Assembly: GCF_000003855.2 (NCBI RefSeq)
Contig: NW_003101680.1
Location: forward strand, 1,790,836-1,854,835
Origin: Blastomyces gilchristii SLH14081
Taxonomy: Eukaryota; Ascomycota; Eurotiomycetes; Onygenales; Ajellomycetaceae
Reading direction: 5' to 3'
DNA: 64,000 bases
The notes beneath the pieces are model-generated. The model was given only the letters and a program-made list of their open reading frames with translations, searched no databases and had not been told where the DNA came from. This document shows positions 23,391 to 34,712 of the stretch, piece by piece. Numbering within the stretch: the stretch's first letter is position 1; each line of letters starts with the position of its first letter. Made by a program: the position numbers and the translations under genes.

Positions 23391-24150
23391 ATGTCTGATC
23401 ACTGCTGAGCTTCTCATGGGCATCCCTGTGACTTCTCTGGTCACTTTTTACCGGCTGATGAAGCAGGGGCACTGTCACTCATGACCATGCCTTCACTCTT
23501 CTCAGCCTCATCATCACACCCGATCTTCAGGCCAGCAGCTCACTTCATTCCTCTCTCAGATCAGTCTCTGACTTCAAGCAGCACAGTTCTCTTCTTTGCT
23601 GTAAGTCTTCTCATAAGTAATTTCTTATAGATTCTAGCTGACAGTTCTTACAAAGCTCTCAGTGTTGCCAGTGCCTCCTGCAGCTCTGCAGGCCTACAAC
23701 CACTCTTTCTCTGTCTGCACAATCTCTGACCAGATATATGTGAATATGCCTAGGTTCTCTATCAATGATTCTCACACTGCAGCACATTTCTGCAATTCCA
23801 TTGTCAATGAAAGATAAGTCCTCAGGTACTCACAAAATCTGGGTAATTAAGGTAATATGAATGTCATGAATTCACAACAGAAGTTGACCTGAACAGATGA
23901 GCTCTCTCTTCATATTCTCATTATTTTCAGGCTGAATACTCCAGCACAACTGAGAGAGTGAACACAGCTTTGTGAGAGATATCTGATCATATATGCAGAT
24001 GATCAGTCTTCAAGATTCTACTGCAACTGCATGTGCTCTGATATTCAGCTTCTCTGAAGTCTGTGCATTTCTGATGATCTTTGTATCAAATGTAATAATT
24101 GTCTGTACTGTAGATATGATACTCTCTGCTTCTTTGAAGAGAGAAATTAA
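23391..24150 (+). pseudogene. Antisense accessory ORF of G3, two-exon model, Cys-rich C-terminus
   Basis: ATG 23391 opens MSDHC.ASHGHPCDFSGHF and an Ala/Ser/Pro-rich exon of 70 codons to 23600. A possible intron 23601-23655 has GTAAGT, a CTGAC branch-like site at 23638 and AAAG at the 3' end. It restores the frame reading LPVPPAALQAYNHSFSV, DQIYVNMPRFSINDSH and TAAHFCNSIVNER. After several TAA/TGA codons it ends with a Cys-rich stretch (FYCNCMCSDIQ, then CISDDLCIKCNNCLYC) before TAA 24148-24150. The strand is opposite to gag-pol and the two converge. The region is GC-richer than its surroundings. The domain is not recognised. The intron is inferred, not shown; a frameshift is the alternative. 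Confidence 0.5.
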
Positions 24151-24348
24151 TAGTTATAAGAAGATTGAGTATCACAGATATTGATAATATAAGTGTGAGT
24201 TTTCTTTATTTTTTCTTTGTTAATCTCTAAATTGTATTCATGACTCTGTTTATTTTCTTATTTTTTAGCTTTAATGAGAATATGTTTTCTTCTTCTCTTA
24301 TGTACATTGCAGACTGTTCATCTCAGTAGAAACTCATTATCTTATAGA

Positions 24349-27300
24349 CTAGAATTTGCAAATGACAGTGTTAATATCTTTATCACAATCAGATTCTTAG
24401 TGAAGACTGTGTTATTCTGACTTATCAGAATTCATAATATGAAAGTCATGTCTCAGCTTCTACAGATGTCTTATCTATCTGAATGATTCTCAAGTGAACT
24501 TATTCATCTTGTCAGAATACTCTTATCACTGAATCTTGAATCAGAGCTTGTGATCTTGCTTCTCTAAGTCAATAATTTCTTTGATCTGATATTCTCTTTC
24601 ACTCTCTAGTGCTTCATAGACAGAGTGATGAATCATAGAGTTCTCTTCTGAGAATTTCTTATATTCACAGAGTAAAGAGACATGAAAAACATTGTACATC
24701 TGTAACTCAGATGACAGTTTCAATCTATAGAACTGTAAGCTAACTTTCTTTACAATCTTATAAGACTCTGTTCACAAGAGATTCAGCTTCTTACTAGATC
24801 TCTGTATAATGATGTTTTCTAGACTCAGTCAGACTCTATCATCTTTCTTGAAACTCTTTACAATGTGCTTGAAGTCATAGTATCTCTTCTGATACTCTTG
24901 AGTCTTTCTCAAGAATTCACAGACTTTCTCTCAGATCTTCTGAATTCTCTCAGCTTATTCACAGGCATCACCACACTCTATAATATACTCTCATGAGTTC
25001 ATCAAGATCATCTGCAGATGAGTCTCAGTGAGCATCTCAAAGAGAGTTTTATCTGTGCTGACATGCTTTGAGTTGTTATATATGAACTCTGTAAGTGATA
25101 ATCAATGCACTCAGTCATTCTGATTGTAATTAACAAAGTATTACAGATACTGTTTTAATATACTCATCAGACATTCTATCTGATCATCTGTCTGTTGATG
25201 AAAAGCTATGCTTAGATCTCATGAAATCTTCAGTATAGTTATCAGATCAGATCAGAACTCTTCTGTGAAGATTAATTCTCTGTCTGAGATAATGTTCACA
25301 GACAACTCATGCAACTGAATCACATTGTGAATGAAGATATGAGTCAAATTCTTTGACTTCAAGTCCTTGTGAGTGAGTATAAAGTGTGTCATCTTAGTGA
25401 AGTGATTCACTATCATCAGCACACTGTCAAAGCAGGCATTATATATATTCTTACTTTCAGAGAGATTTACAAGAATATTCATTTCTAGCTGTTCTCAAGG
25501 TTTCTGTGAGATGAATAGAGAAGTGAGTTCTTTATATAATCTGAACCACACTACCTGTGAATCCTGATAAATAGTATAAGAATTCACTATCTTCTTCACA
25601 AGTTCTCATATCTTCAGTCAGAAGTATTTTCTTGTGAGTAACTCATGAGTTCTAGTGTCTGTAAAATGATCTGCTAGAGAAGAGTTATGATACCTTTTAA
25701 TAAGTTCTATATATAGAAACTCATTCACAGGTATATAAATCCAGTCCTCTCTTTGCAAGAGGTTATTTAAGTCTCTTCAATTCTTTATTTCTGCAGAGTT
25801 GATCTCTGCTGTGAGCAGTTTCTGAATATACTGAGCATATTCATTCTTCAGTTGCAGTTCAGACAATCTGAATAGAAGATCTTGTGAAGACTTATACTCT
25901 GTTTCTTCTTATATCAGGTCTTTCACAGCACTTCTCAAAGCCTGCAAACTCTTCAGATTATAGATACTCTCTTCAAGAATTCTCACAGAGATTCTCAGAG
26001 TGTTAACTCTCAGTGTTATAGAGAGTAGTTGTACAGGCTTCTTCCCTCTCTCTTCTCTCTTCTCTCATAGAGGATTGAGAGACTCTTCAGTTAATCTCTT
26101 TATAACACTCAGTCTGAGCATTTCATAAAGCTTTTCTGTCTTCTCTAGTCTCTCTGTATCTGTCATCCTGGCCTTCTTAACATAGTCTGGCCTGTAAGAG
26201 AGTCTGTTCACTGAGTTCTTAGTTCTCTTGATATATTCTATCTTGAATCAGAACTCACTCAGTCTCTGAGCTCAGTGAACCTGTCACTGTGAGAGTTTCT
26301 TGATTGAAGTAAACTGTCACAAGCTGTCATGATCAGTTCTAACAGTAATCACTGTCATGAGGTTCTTAAAGTAGTGATGTCAGTAATAGAAGAATTCCAC
26401 TATCACAAGAAGCTTCTGATCATGAATGTCATAGTTGATCTTTACAGATTGCATCTTCTGTGAGAAAAAGGTCACTGAAACTCAGTTCTCATTTGACTGT
26501 AGTTGTAAGACTATTTCTGAAATCACAAAGAAGAAGATATCTGTCTTCAATCTGATTAAGAGTAAGAGATTAAAGTAGAACAGTATCACTGTGTCTGTGA
26601 ATATCTATTTCAACCTTGTAAAGACTCTGTAAACTTCTGAAATAAGAAAGTTCTTACAGTTCTCTCTTCTCAATAACCTTTTCATTCTCTGTTTGCAGAA
26701 TGACTTCTTCTTATTTTCACTCTTCAGCATGTCTGTAAGGGTTAAGAAAATTCTTATAAACACAAAGATAAATTATCTATAGAAATTCACAAAGCTTAGA
26801 AAGATCTGAATCTCATGAATATTAGTTAACTTCAGTTATGATAGAATAGTCTCAACTCACAAAGGTTTCATCTGAATATCATTCATGATAATTACATATT
26901 CTAGAAAATTAATTCAGTGAACACTGAAGTTATACTTTATAAGCTTAACATATAGTTCTGTCTCATCTAAGATCTTTAACACACTTCACACATGCTCAGT
27001 GTGTTCTTTCTTCTTCATAAAGTACATTATCACATCATTCAGATATATTATTATAAAGACATTCAGATATACATGAAGTGTTTTATTAATAAAAGACTGA
27101 AATACTGCAGGGATATTAGTCAGATCAAAAGACATCACTAGATATTCAAACAATCTCAGTGCAGTTCTAAAGACAGTCTTTTATTCATTCTCAGACTGTA
27201 TTTACAGTCATGTATATATATTGATCACATTCAGTTGTGTGAATATGACAGCTCTTGTGAGACAGTTGATCACATTCTTAATCAGAGATAGAGAGTAGCA

Positions 27301-29274
27301 GCTCTTTGTTATCTTGAAGTTCAGGTTGTGATAGTCTATATACAATCTGAGATCTTCATTCTTCTTCTTCACAAATATCACAGAGGCTCTCATGAAGATC
27401 TGTGAAGATCAGATAAAGTCATTCTTCAGATTCTTCTTCACATAGGTTTATAAGACCTCTGTCTCATGATGAGAGAGCTTATAGATTAGTTCTCAGAAGG
27501 GTTTCTGCTCTTCTATCAAATCTATTATCAGATTCTTCTTACAGTGAGAAGAAAGCTCAGCTGTCTTAACTGAGCTGAATATCTCTGCAAGATCTCAGTA
27601 TTTCTCTGATATCTGAAGCTCAGTTTTCATGACTGCAAGATTCTCAGACACTTATAAAGTTATCACATAGATGAGCTTGTCTTCTCTAATCAACTCTGCA
27701 GCATCAACTGCTTCTATCTTTACAAGTGAATCTATCAACACTGATCAGAAGTATAAACCTGACTCACAGACAGCTATGTGCAGATTGTATCTTTGAAGTT
27801 ATGCAAGTCTTAAATACATGTCATCTATGATATCTATGATAATCACAGTTTTCACAAATCTTCTTCAGATTTTAGAGAGATCTTGTAATTCAAAGATGAC
27901 TCTTATAAGTCTCTCAGTTCTCAGATCTGAGTTCTCACACTTTGCTTATTATAAGAGCAGATTCTCAGTCTTCATCTTTCAGCTCATTCACTTCACAAGC
28001 TTTAGAGACATCACAGTGACCTGAAATCCTGAGTTCATCAATACTTCTCATGCTTGCAGAATAGCAGTACTGCAGCACAGTCTCTTCTCATAAGTAAGCA
28101 TTTTCATTGAGAGAGTAACAGATTCAGATGTCAGCTTCAAGACTCTTAAGAAGGCTGTTACTGACTCTGTTCATGACTTCTCAAATTTCTACTTTAATTT
28201 GTCTGAACAGTTTACACAGAGATGTTCTGATTTAGAACAGATGAAGCAGAGTTTCTTTTTCTTAATCTCTCTATTATATACTCTATTCATAGAAGCTTGT
28301 GAAGCTCTCTCTCTCTGCTCAGTAGTCAGATATAAATCTCTCTGTATCTTGTCATCTTTTTCTGATAAACCTGTTCTCTGTTGTTCTGATTCTTGTGAGA
28401 CTGGTTAATAATCTGCTTTTCATAAGTCTGTGACTCTCACAGTGATCTGTAAGTGATGAATGAGAGTCATCAGTTTCTTCAGAGTCAAGAACTTAGAGTC
28501 TTGCTCAATGAGCTTGTTCTGCATATCTTTATTCAGTCTCTTCATAAATATCATCATTCAGATCTTGTTTCAGAGCCCTGTTTTCACAGATCTCAATTCA
28601 TATCACAATTTCATAAAGTACTGTGAGTAGTCTTCATCAGATTTCTCATCTCTTTTTCTAATATTGATAATCACAGCTCAGATGTTCTCTGTTCAGCTCA
28701 CAGAGTCTCTCAACTTATTCTCTAGATAGGTCTTGAGAACAGATCATCAGAATCTCTCATGATCATTCTCTAGATGATTCAGCCAGTTCTTGGCTTCAGT
28801 GTAATAGAGGTCTGTCATTATATAGATGACAGCTTCTTCATCTTTCATGTCACACAGTCAGGCTTGTAAGTCAATTTCAAATACAAACTCATAAAAGCTT
28901 TTATAGATTATGGTTTGATAGGTGGTCTTAAGTGATCATAGCTTGAGAAAGTTTCTTTTCAGTTCATAGATGTCTCTGAAGATCATGTCTAGAGACTCAG
29001 TTCAAGAGTGTTTATAAGCAGTAAGCATTTCTTGTAGAAAAATAGCTTGATTCTGTGAAAGATGCTCAAGAATGTTCTTCACTGAGATTGATTCATTCAT
29101 GAATTTGAAGGGTTCCCCTGTCACAGATGCAGAGAATGATGTTCTGTAAGTAATTGATAAGTTCTCTGAGACTTCTTTCACAGAGGTTATTCATGATTCA
29201 GGTGGCTGCTCCTGGGTGTCTGCAGTAGGGTTTACAGAGATTGAAGCATGTGAGTTTCTAGTTCTTTCAGTCAT
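24349..29274 (-). pseudogene. G3 gag-pol polyprotein in one frame, decayed
   Basis: About 1641 codons in one register on the minus strand from ATG 29274 (MTERTRNSHASISVNPTADT). The zinc knuckle CFICSKSEHLCVNC (CX2CX4HX4C, intact) is at 28248-28207. The protease region follows at about 28020-27740. RT starts near 27393 (MRASVIFVKKKNEDLRLYID), with the active site YLND at about 27030 instead of YLDD. Integrase lies at 25482-25252 (MNILVNLSESK.., IISDRELIFTEEF). The GPY/F-like segment and chromodomain run 24723-24430 (MYNVFHVSLLCEY, then EREYQIKEIIDLEKQDHKL). The stop is TAG 24351-24349. Stops are mostly TGA at expected Trp positions. A single frame for gag and pol resembles Tf1-type elements. 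Confidence 0.9.
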
Positions 29275-29293
29275 AATGAGCAGTTGCTGACTG

Positions 29294-29305
29294 ACTGAGC
29301 TTGAA
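29294..29305 (-). promoter_or_regulatory. G3 primer-binding region, complementary to its own LTR
   Basis: ACTGAGCTTGAA next to the 5' LTR pairs with TTCAAGCTGAGT at 29429-29440 inside the LTR, 11 of 12 positions. No tRNA-type TGG start is present. This would suit self-priming as in Tf1, where the mRNA 5' end folds onto the binding site. Confidence 0.45.
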
Positions 29306-29306
29306 A

Positions 29307-29563
29307 TGTAAGAATAAGTGCTCACAGGCAATTATTCAGGTGTTTGCAGCTTGATGTGATATGTACTGTTAACTATTAGAAGTGTTCATAGTAGAAAGAT
29401 AAATGTAGAAGTCAAATGTATCATAGCATTCAAGCTGAGTTATGAATAGTATTTGTGAATTCCAGTCTATATAGTTGTGTGTAGCTAAGGGCCGCTAGCC
29501 CTATTGATTACGCGAGAGATAGAAATAGGGGTAAAGAATCCGCGAGGAGCGGGATTTCTTACA
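29307..29563 (-). repeat. 5' LTR of G3
   Basis: 257 bp, same ends as the left LTR. Near its outer end it keeps several CpG (CCGCGAGGAGCGGG at about 29540) that the left LTR has lost. Confidence 0.95.
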
Positions 29564-29568
29564 GCTGA

Positions 29569-29894
29569 GATATCACTTCAGCTATTCTCACTCATGAAAT
29601 GAGAGAAGATATTCACTTATTATCTATATAGAATAGCTAGATGCTGGCTTCTTATAAAATAAGCCAGCAATTCATTTCTTTTACTATGAAAGAAATATAC
29701 ACAAGAGTTACTGCATGTCTCATATAATCTTCTTAGTATACTAAGTATCATATCTGTGATATTCTCATAATAACTCTGTAGCCTATGAGCTTACTATTCA
29801 AGCAAGATAGTCAAGCTCACTTATACAGCTTCTCAAACAACTATCTCTATGTGACACTGCTAACTAGTCACCGCTTCGGTTCCGCTATGTTACA
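29569..29894 (+). repeat. 3' LTR of G1-B, second part
   Basis: The remaining 326 bp after the G3 insertion, ending GCTATGTTACA, followed by the TSD TCTGA (29895-29899) and the resumed G2-E0 gag. Confidence 0.9.
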
Positions 29895-29899
29895 TCTGA

Positions 29900-31067
29900 T
29901 TAGTTACAGTTAATATATACTTCTCATTGACATCAATCAGTGACTTCTTTGAGAGTGATCTCAGAAACTTGAAAGCCTGTTTGAACAGCAGAGACTCTTG
30001 CTTATGTGTAGATATTTAAGTCTACTCAATTCATAGCATCTGCATCATTGTTATTCTTCAGTGCAGATGTATAAGTGACTGAGATGTAATGTATTCTGTC
30101 ACTGTTCTGTATACTCTTGAGCTTGATAAGATGATTATTCAATGTTCAGAGCTGTATGCAGAAGACTTCATAAGTTAGGTCTTTATTTACACTTATGAGA
30201 GTCTGTAAGAGTTTGAAAGTTAATGTCTTCTTAAGCATGTTAATCTTCATTCAATTCTCTCAAGATTGATCATCTACTTCTAAGATCTTGATATCAAAGT
30301 CAGAAATGAATATTGTAAGAGAAATGTTCCTCTGTCAGACACTCTGTAATCAATCTAATACTTTCTATTGCATGGCAGTATCTTGAAACAGAACATTGAG
30401 ATGTTTGATGATATTGTCAGATGTTTATAATACTGGTTCATATGCTTTCATTTATGAATGAAACTTCTGTTTCACATGATTCTTCAATCATTCATTAATA
30501 TATCAATCTTAATTGATTAATGAACTGATGACATCTTCATCTACACTCAGTTTCATAAGCATTTTCATTCTTTATAATGAGTAGAGAGTGAGATCAGAAG
30601 CATTAAAATATACAGAAGTATTTAAGTATTTCTTCAGTACTTTTATATTCAATTCTGTAGATATTGAAATTATATGAGTTAATCATTGAATCTCTTCATA
30701 TTGAAGTTGTTGAGTTGCATGCATATCAGCTATTTATTGTTGTTGTAATTTCAACATTGCTCAGAGTCATTGTGATATCATGTCTATACTCATATTCAAG
30801 AGTTTTATATTATTGTTAGACATGATTATATCAATTATCAGATGTATAATTGTATGAATATCTCATACATCTGAGAGTCAGAACTTTCAGGTCTTTCACT
30901 GATATTCTCTTTATAAGATCTTACTCTCTTTGTAAGATCTTGTTACAGAGTCAGAGTAACTGGCAAGCAAGCTTCTATCTGAGAACTCAGTGTTCACTTA
31001 ACTGTTAACTGTTTCTCTATTTCTTATGTATTGTTATGTGTTCAGATATCTCTTAATGAATAATCAT
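29900..31067 (-). pseudogene. G2-E0 gag, N-terminal and central part
   Basis: Minus-strand frame from a candidate ATG at 31067, homologous to the gag of E3 (43854-42508) and E4. It shares landmark text across G2 copies, including the CINCN knuckle start next to the G1-B insertion. Multiple stops are present. The C-terminal end continues at 14817-14668. Confidence 0.65.
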
Positions 31068-31099
31068 TTCTAATGAGAAGACAATGAATATTTTTCTAG

Positions 31100-31406
31100 T
31101 GTAAGAGGCCTACACTGAATAGATCAGTATAATATATAGATCTTATATAACAAAGAGAAAAACATTAGAGAAGAAAAGAAAGAGAAAGTGTGAAAATCAG
31201 CAATTAGAGTGAATATTTATATGTGTATGTAATAATGTACACAGTGAGGTTTCAGGGCGGAAGAATCTATACGCGTTCATAGCAGCTGAGAATCAGTGAT
31301 TGAGAATGATCAAGAATCAGAGTGTACATGTTCAAGAATGAAGTAGTTGAAATCTGTGAAGTGTAATGAAATAGTCTATATAATTAATCAGGCGCAGCCT
31401 GTCACA
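31100..31406 (-). repeat. 5' LTR of G2-E0
   Basis: 307 bp from TGTAAGAGGCC to CCTGTCACA. It is followed at right by CAGTG and then hAT copy 2 sequence, so E0 apparently inserted into that transposon. Confidence 0.85.
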
Positions 31407-32125
31407 CAGTGTTTATGTTAAGTTTTTCATAAATTTCATGATCTGAAATCAGATATGAAGAATGAAGTAATTATTTATCATGATTGAAAGAGAGTATTCT
31501 ATATTGAATTATAAGCAACATAAACTTTGTAATTCACAGTGATTTCTTGAAGAGTTTGTGAATCTTCAATAGAAGTAAAAGAAGTGAAAGAAGTGAATTC
31601 AGAAGATATGATAATAATTTAAGAAAGATAATAATTTATTTTCAATAACTGATCACTGATATGTGTAAGAAGAATTAATATAAGAGAAAATAATCTTCTT
31701 TCTTAGCTTAGTTATAATTATAGTACTAACTCAGATTGAATATTATTAATATATAAAAGTAAATAAACAATCTTGATTAATCTCTGTCCTATTTCTTAAA
31801 ATATATTAATATTATGAAAGAGAGTGTTATCAAATTACATTATCAGATAATATTATTAAAAATATATTAATATTATGAATATCAATATTGAAAAAATGTT
31901 GATATTTATACATTATAGTGATATGATAGTTAAATATATAGATATATATATATATATATATATTATTTCAGACTTGATTACAACTTATACAATAATTTTT
32001 GAAAACTCAAAATCAATTATTAATTAATAGTTACAAACTTATAACTAATTAATATAAAAAGAAAAAAACTTTTTCTACTTATTATCTTTCTTCTCTTTCT
32101 CATTCTTCTTATTATTCTTTATAAT

Positions 32126-32893
32126 TCACTTCTTATTCTTATTCTTCTTCTTCTTCTTCTTATCTGAGATGATAATCATCTTAAAATCTCTCTCTGCTGT
32201 CTTCTCAGAGAAGAGTTCTCACTACTTTCTCTCAGTCAGATTAATCTGTATCTTAAAATCTTATATTTTCTAGTCTGCTGTCTCAGGTTCTATCTCAGCA
32301 GTAAGCAGATTGATATACTCAGAGAGCAGAGCTGTCTTCTCAATATTCTGAATCATGAAGTATATTCAAGATCTGAATAAGGTCTTAATTCTCTTCTTCT
32401 CTGTCAGCTCCTGCTAATTAATTAGAGAACAGAAGTATTATCAAAAATTATTATCTCTTAATAAAAAACTTATTAGTTTTAACTTCTTTATCTCTTACTT
32501 TAATATCTTCTCAATCTTCTTCTGTTATTACTTATTTATAGTAATACTCTTCTTCTCTCTCTCTCTCTTCATTTTAGTCTTAAATTATTCTCAGAACTTC
32601 TTCTAATCTTATTACTACTGTATAAGACTCTTCACTATCTTCTTTTTCAATCTCTTATAGACAGCATTATCTGCATTATTTCTATACTTAGTTCAGTTTA
32701 AATCTATCAGAAGTATTACTTAAAATCATTATTATTCTACTCTTTTATAGAGTCTCTTCAAGATATTATAATATGTCTTATAATCTGTCTCTCTGTGCTT
32801 GAACATCTTCTTCTTCTCTCTCTTCAATCTGTGACAGTGCTCACGCGCCTTGATGGTTCACAGAACCACAGAATATTTGAAGAGAAATAACAT
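32126..32893 (-). pseudogene. Possible passenger ORF of the hAT element, copy 2
   Basis: The minus strand from about 32893 reads FLFKYSVVL, then KAREHCHRLKREEEDVQAQR. It goes on through a Glu/Lys-rich region, after a CTAATTAATTAG motif, and ends in a Lys-rich tail. It is shared with copy 1 (52678-51907) and lies outside the transposase part. Frames differ between copies by small indels, so the protein model is uncertain. No domain is recognised. Confidence 0.35.
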
Positions 32894-32948
32894 AATTAAT
32901 TTCAGTAAGTGTTAAAGAGAGATAAAGGCAGAAGAGACAGCTAGAAAT

Positions 32949-32949
32949 A

Positions 32950-32980
<31 letters not shown>

Positions 32981-33036
32981 AATAATAATAATGATAGTGA
33001 TAGTGATGATAATAATAATAATAATAATAATAATAA
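32949..33036. repeat. TAA/GAT-type microsatellite
   Basis: A long run of AAT units with GAT interruptions, mirrored in copy 1 at 52739-52850. The Tyr/His-only open frame across it is an artefact of the repeat. Confidence 0.8.
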
Positions 33037-33207
33037 AAGAGAAAGTGCATTGAAATATATTACTGACTTATCAAATATAAAGAGACTTAAAGAAAATATT
33101 AACAGCTTTTAAAGATGTACAAAAACAGCTACAGTATTGCATAGTAACATTATCTTCATTCAATACATATACTGTTGATATTCTTTGTATACAGTTATCA
33201 TATAATC

Positions 33208-33302
33208 TGTCAGGTCACGTGATCTGGCTTACTAATTCTTTCATCATATAACTTTCCACAAGCTAGCAACCTTTCAATCAGATAAGCTTTACACCTTTCA
33301 CA
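33208..33302 (+). repeat. 5' LTR of the miniature element
   Basis: 95 bp. It contains the palindrome TCACGTGA (33215-33222), an E-box-type site with its CpG preserved in both LTRs. The following bases form CAGGT-TATAAG-ACCTG, a short hairpin at the primer-binding position. Confidence 0.85.
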
Positions 33303-33552
33303 GGTTATAAGACCTGTTTTGTATAAAATCACTGTCAATTCGGGATTTCTTGTTAATATAATCATTATTTAACTACTGCTTCATTCAATATGCTTATCAG
33401 AAGTTAAAATTATCTTATTCTATCAGTATTGATGCATTTGAGATCTTGTTAATTAATAATACTACTGCTCACTTAAAAAAGAGACTTGCAGAAAATGCAT
33501 CACATTGCAAAAAAGCAAGAAAAAGAGAACAATATTGACAAGAATTCAATAA

Positions 33553-34494
33553 ATGAATATCAAGATAGCAGATTCAATATGATCTCACTCATATACATAT
33601 TTGCAATCTCATGTTCTTTTCACTGAGTCAGTTGCAGTTGATGATGATGATTCTTCACACTCATGCTCTGTCAGTGAACATTCTTCTGAAGCCTTTGAAA
33701 GCTTCATTGATGAATGCTCTGAAACACTCTCTTGATTCAAAGCTGGTTTGAATACAGCTGTTGACACAGTCAGGCCTGCTCTCTGATCTACTCAACAGCT
33801 TGATGAAGCTGGTTCTCTTGATGAGAATAATGAACACTCAGGTGTCTACTGTTCGGGCGAGACAATATCAGACCAACAGATGGAACATTTCAAGATGACA
33901 TTTAAGATGGAGAAGAAGAGGTGTAGAGTTCTAGAACTTGAACTACAACTAGAAAAACTCTGTCAACAGAGATTCTCTACAGATTGATCACAGGATGTCA
34001 ACAATCATCCTGTCATCACCTCAACAGCTACGACAGCTACAACGCACAACCCGAAGGTTCTACTCAATGTGGCCTGTAAAGCGGCTGCGGCGTTTCCTTC
34101 GGCGACACCAGGCCTACCCGCTGCAACGATTCCTGCAACAATTCCTGCAACAATTCCTGCAACAATTCCTTCGGCGATTTCTGATTCATCAATTGATAAT
34201 CTGTTCATTGATGAGGAAATCTAACCTGAGTGTCCATTATTTCTCATACTCACTAATAATTGGTGGATTGACTATGATATCTCCGCGAGAATATCTATTC
34301 TTTTAGTGCAGAATACACTGAACTCTCTAGAACTCACAGTTGAATCTGATGATTCTCCGACATCTACAAGGAATATCACTACAGTGAGAGAAGCTTCAGT
34401 GAGAGACAGTCTTGAAGACCTACTCATTGATTCTGAGATCACTGCACTTCTGATCCTGAAAAACCTCACACATACCAAACCTTTTATGAAATGA
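33553..34494 (+). pseudogene. ORF of unknown function in the miniature LTR element
   Basis: A 313-codon frame from ATG 33553 to TGA 34492-34494 with five internal stops (33580, 33733, 33784, 33985, 34222), four of them TGA. It reads VAVDDDDSSHSCSVSEHSSE (acidic, Ser-rich), a likely coiled coil MEHFKMTFKMEKKRCRVLEL around 33880-33960, then Ala/Thr/Pro with four ATIP repeats (about 34122-34170). It ends NNWWIDYDISARISILLV and KNLTHTKPFMK. The two tandem Trp codons survive. The segment just upstream (33480-33580) also reads well in another frame (AENASHCKKARKREQY), so the true start may be elsewhere. Not recognised; it could be a gag remnant or a captured host gene. Confidence 0.5.
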
Positions 34495-34712
34495 AAGTAT
34501 TATTACAAGGCCTGTGTTAAAGAGGTCAACTGTTTGAAATATACACATTGAAAGAAGAATATGAAGATGAAGAGATAGAGGGATAAAAAATGATGTATAT
34601 CATGACTGATTTTTCATTGCCACATATTTTCCACTCATTTTTTGTACCTGTACTTGATTTGAAGGCGAATTTTGTATATAGCATCGTGTATAGTTACTCT
34701 GGTGAATGGGGG

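Larger units (their letters stand above)
22319..29563 (-). mobile_element. Ty3/gypsy chromovirus, family G3, complete, nested in the G1-B LTR
   Basis: A 7245-bp element with 257-bp LTRs (22319-22575 and 29307-29563) and a 5-bp duplication GCTGA (22314-22318, 29564-29568). Coding is on the minus strand: 5' LTR at right, gag-pol 29274-24349, polypurine tract next to the left LTR. About 1.75 kb between the gag-pol end and the left LTR holds an accessory frame on the plus strand. This is the only G3 copy in the window. Confidence 0.95.
14818..29894 (+). mobile_element. Ty3/gypsy chromovirus, family G1, complete copy B (interrupted by G3)
   Basis: This is a complete element flanked by the 5-bp duplication TCTGA (14813-14817 and 29895-29899). 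Its own sequence is 14818-22318 plus 29569-29894, about 7.8 kb. The 5' LTR is 536 bp, and the two pieces of the 3' LTR (210 + 326 bp) also add up to 536 bp. Order: LTR, single-frame gag-pol, antisense accessory ORF, polypurine tract, LTR. The 3' LTR was later split by G3 with TSD GCTGA. Confidence 0.95.
12487..31406 (-). mobile_element. Ty3/gypsy chromovirus, family G2, copy E0 (split by G1-B, left end lost)
   Basis: E0 occupies 12487-14817 and 29900-31406. The two pieces join perfectly (..GTGCTCTGA + TTAGTTACAG..) when compared with the uninterrupted copy E3 near 42675. The integrase, chromodomain and left LTR are missing, cut off where the LINE tail begins. The right LTR (31100-31406) is the 5' LTR because coding is on the minus strand. 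Confidence 0.85.

Noticed and set aside
32841..33050. Tyr/His-rich minus-strand frame
   Set aside because: A translation of the TAA/GAT microsatellite joined to passenger-frame sequence.
34005..34208. Minus-strand frame with repeated GIVA units
   Set aside because: Mirror of the ATIP repeat of the plus-strand ORF 33553-34494, which is the longer frame and shows stops in the expected pattern.
33995..34306. Plus-strand frame MSTIILSSPQQLRQLQ as the gene of the miniature element
   Set aside because: It is shorter than and offset from the 33553-34494 frame, Gln/Arg-rich because of the same repeat, and begins mid-way through the coiled-coil region.
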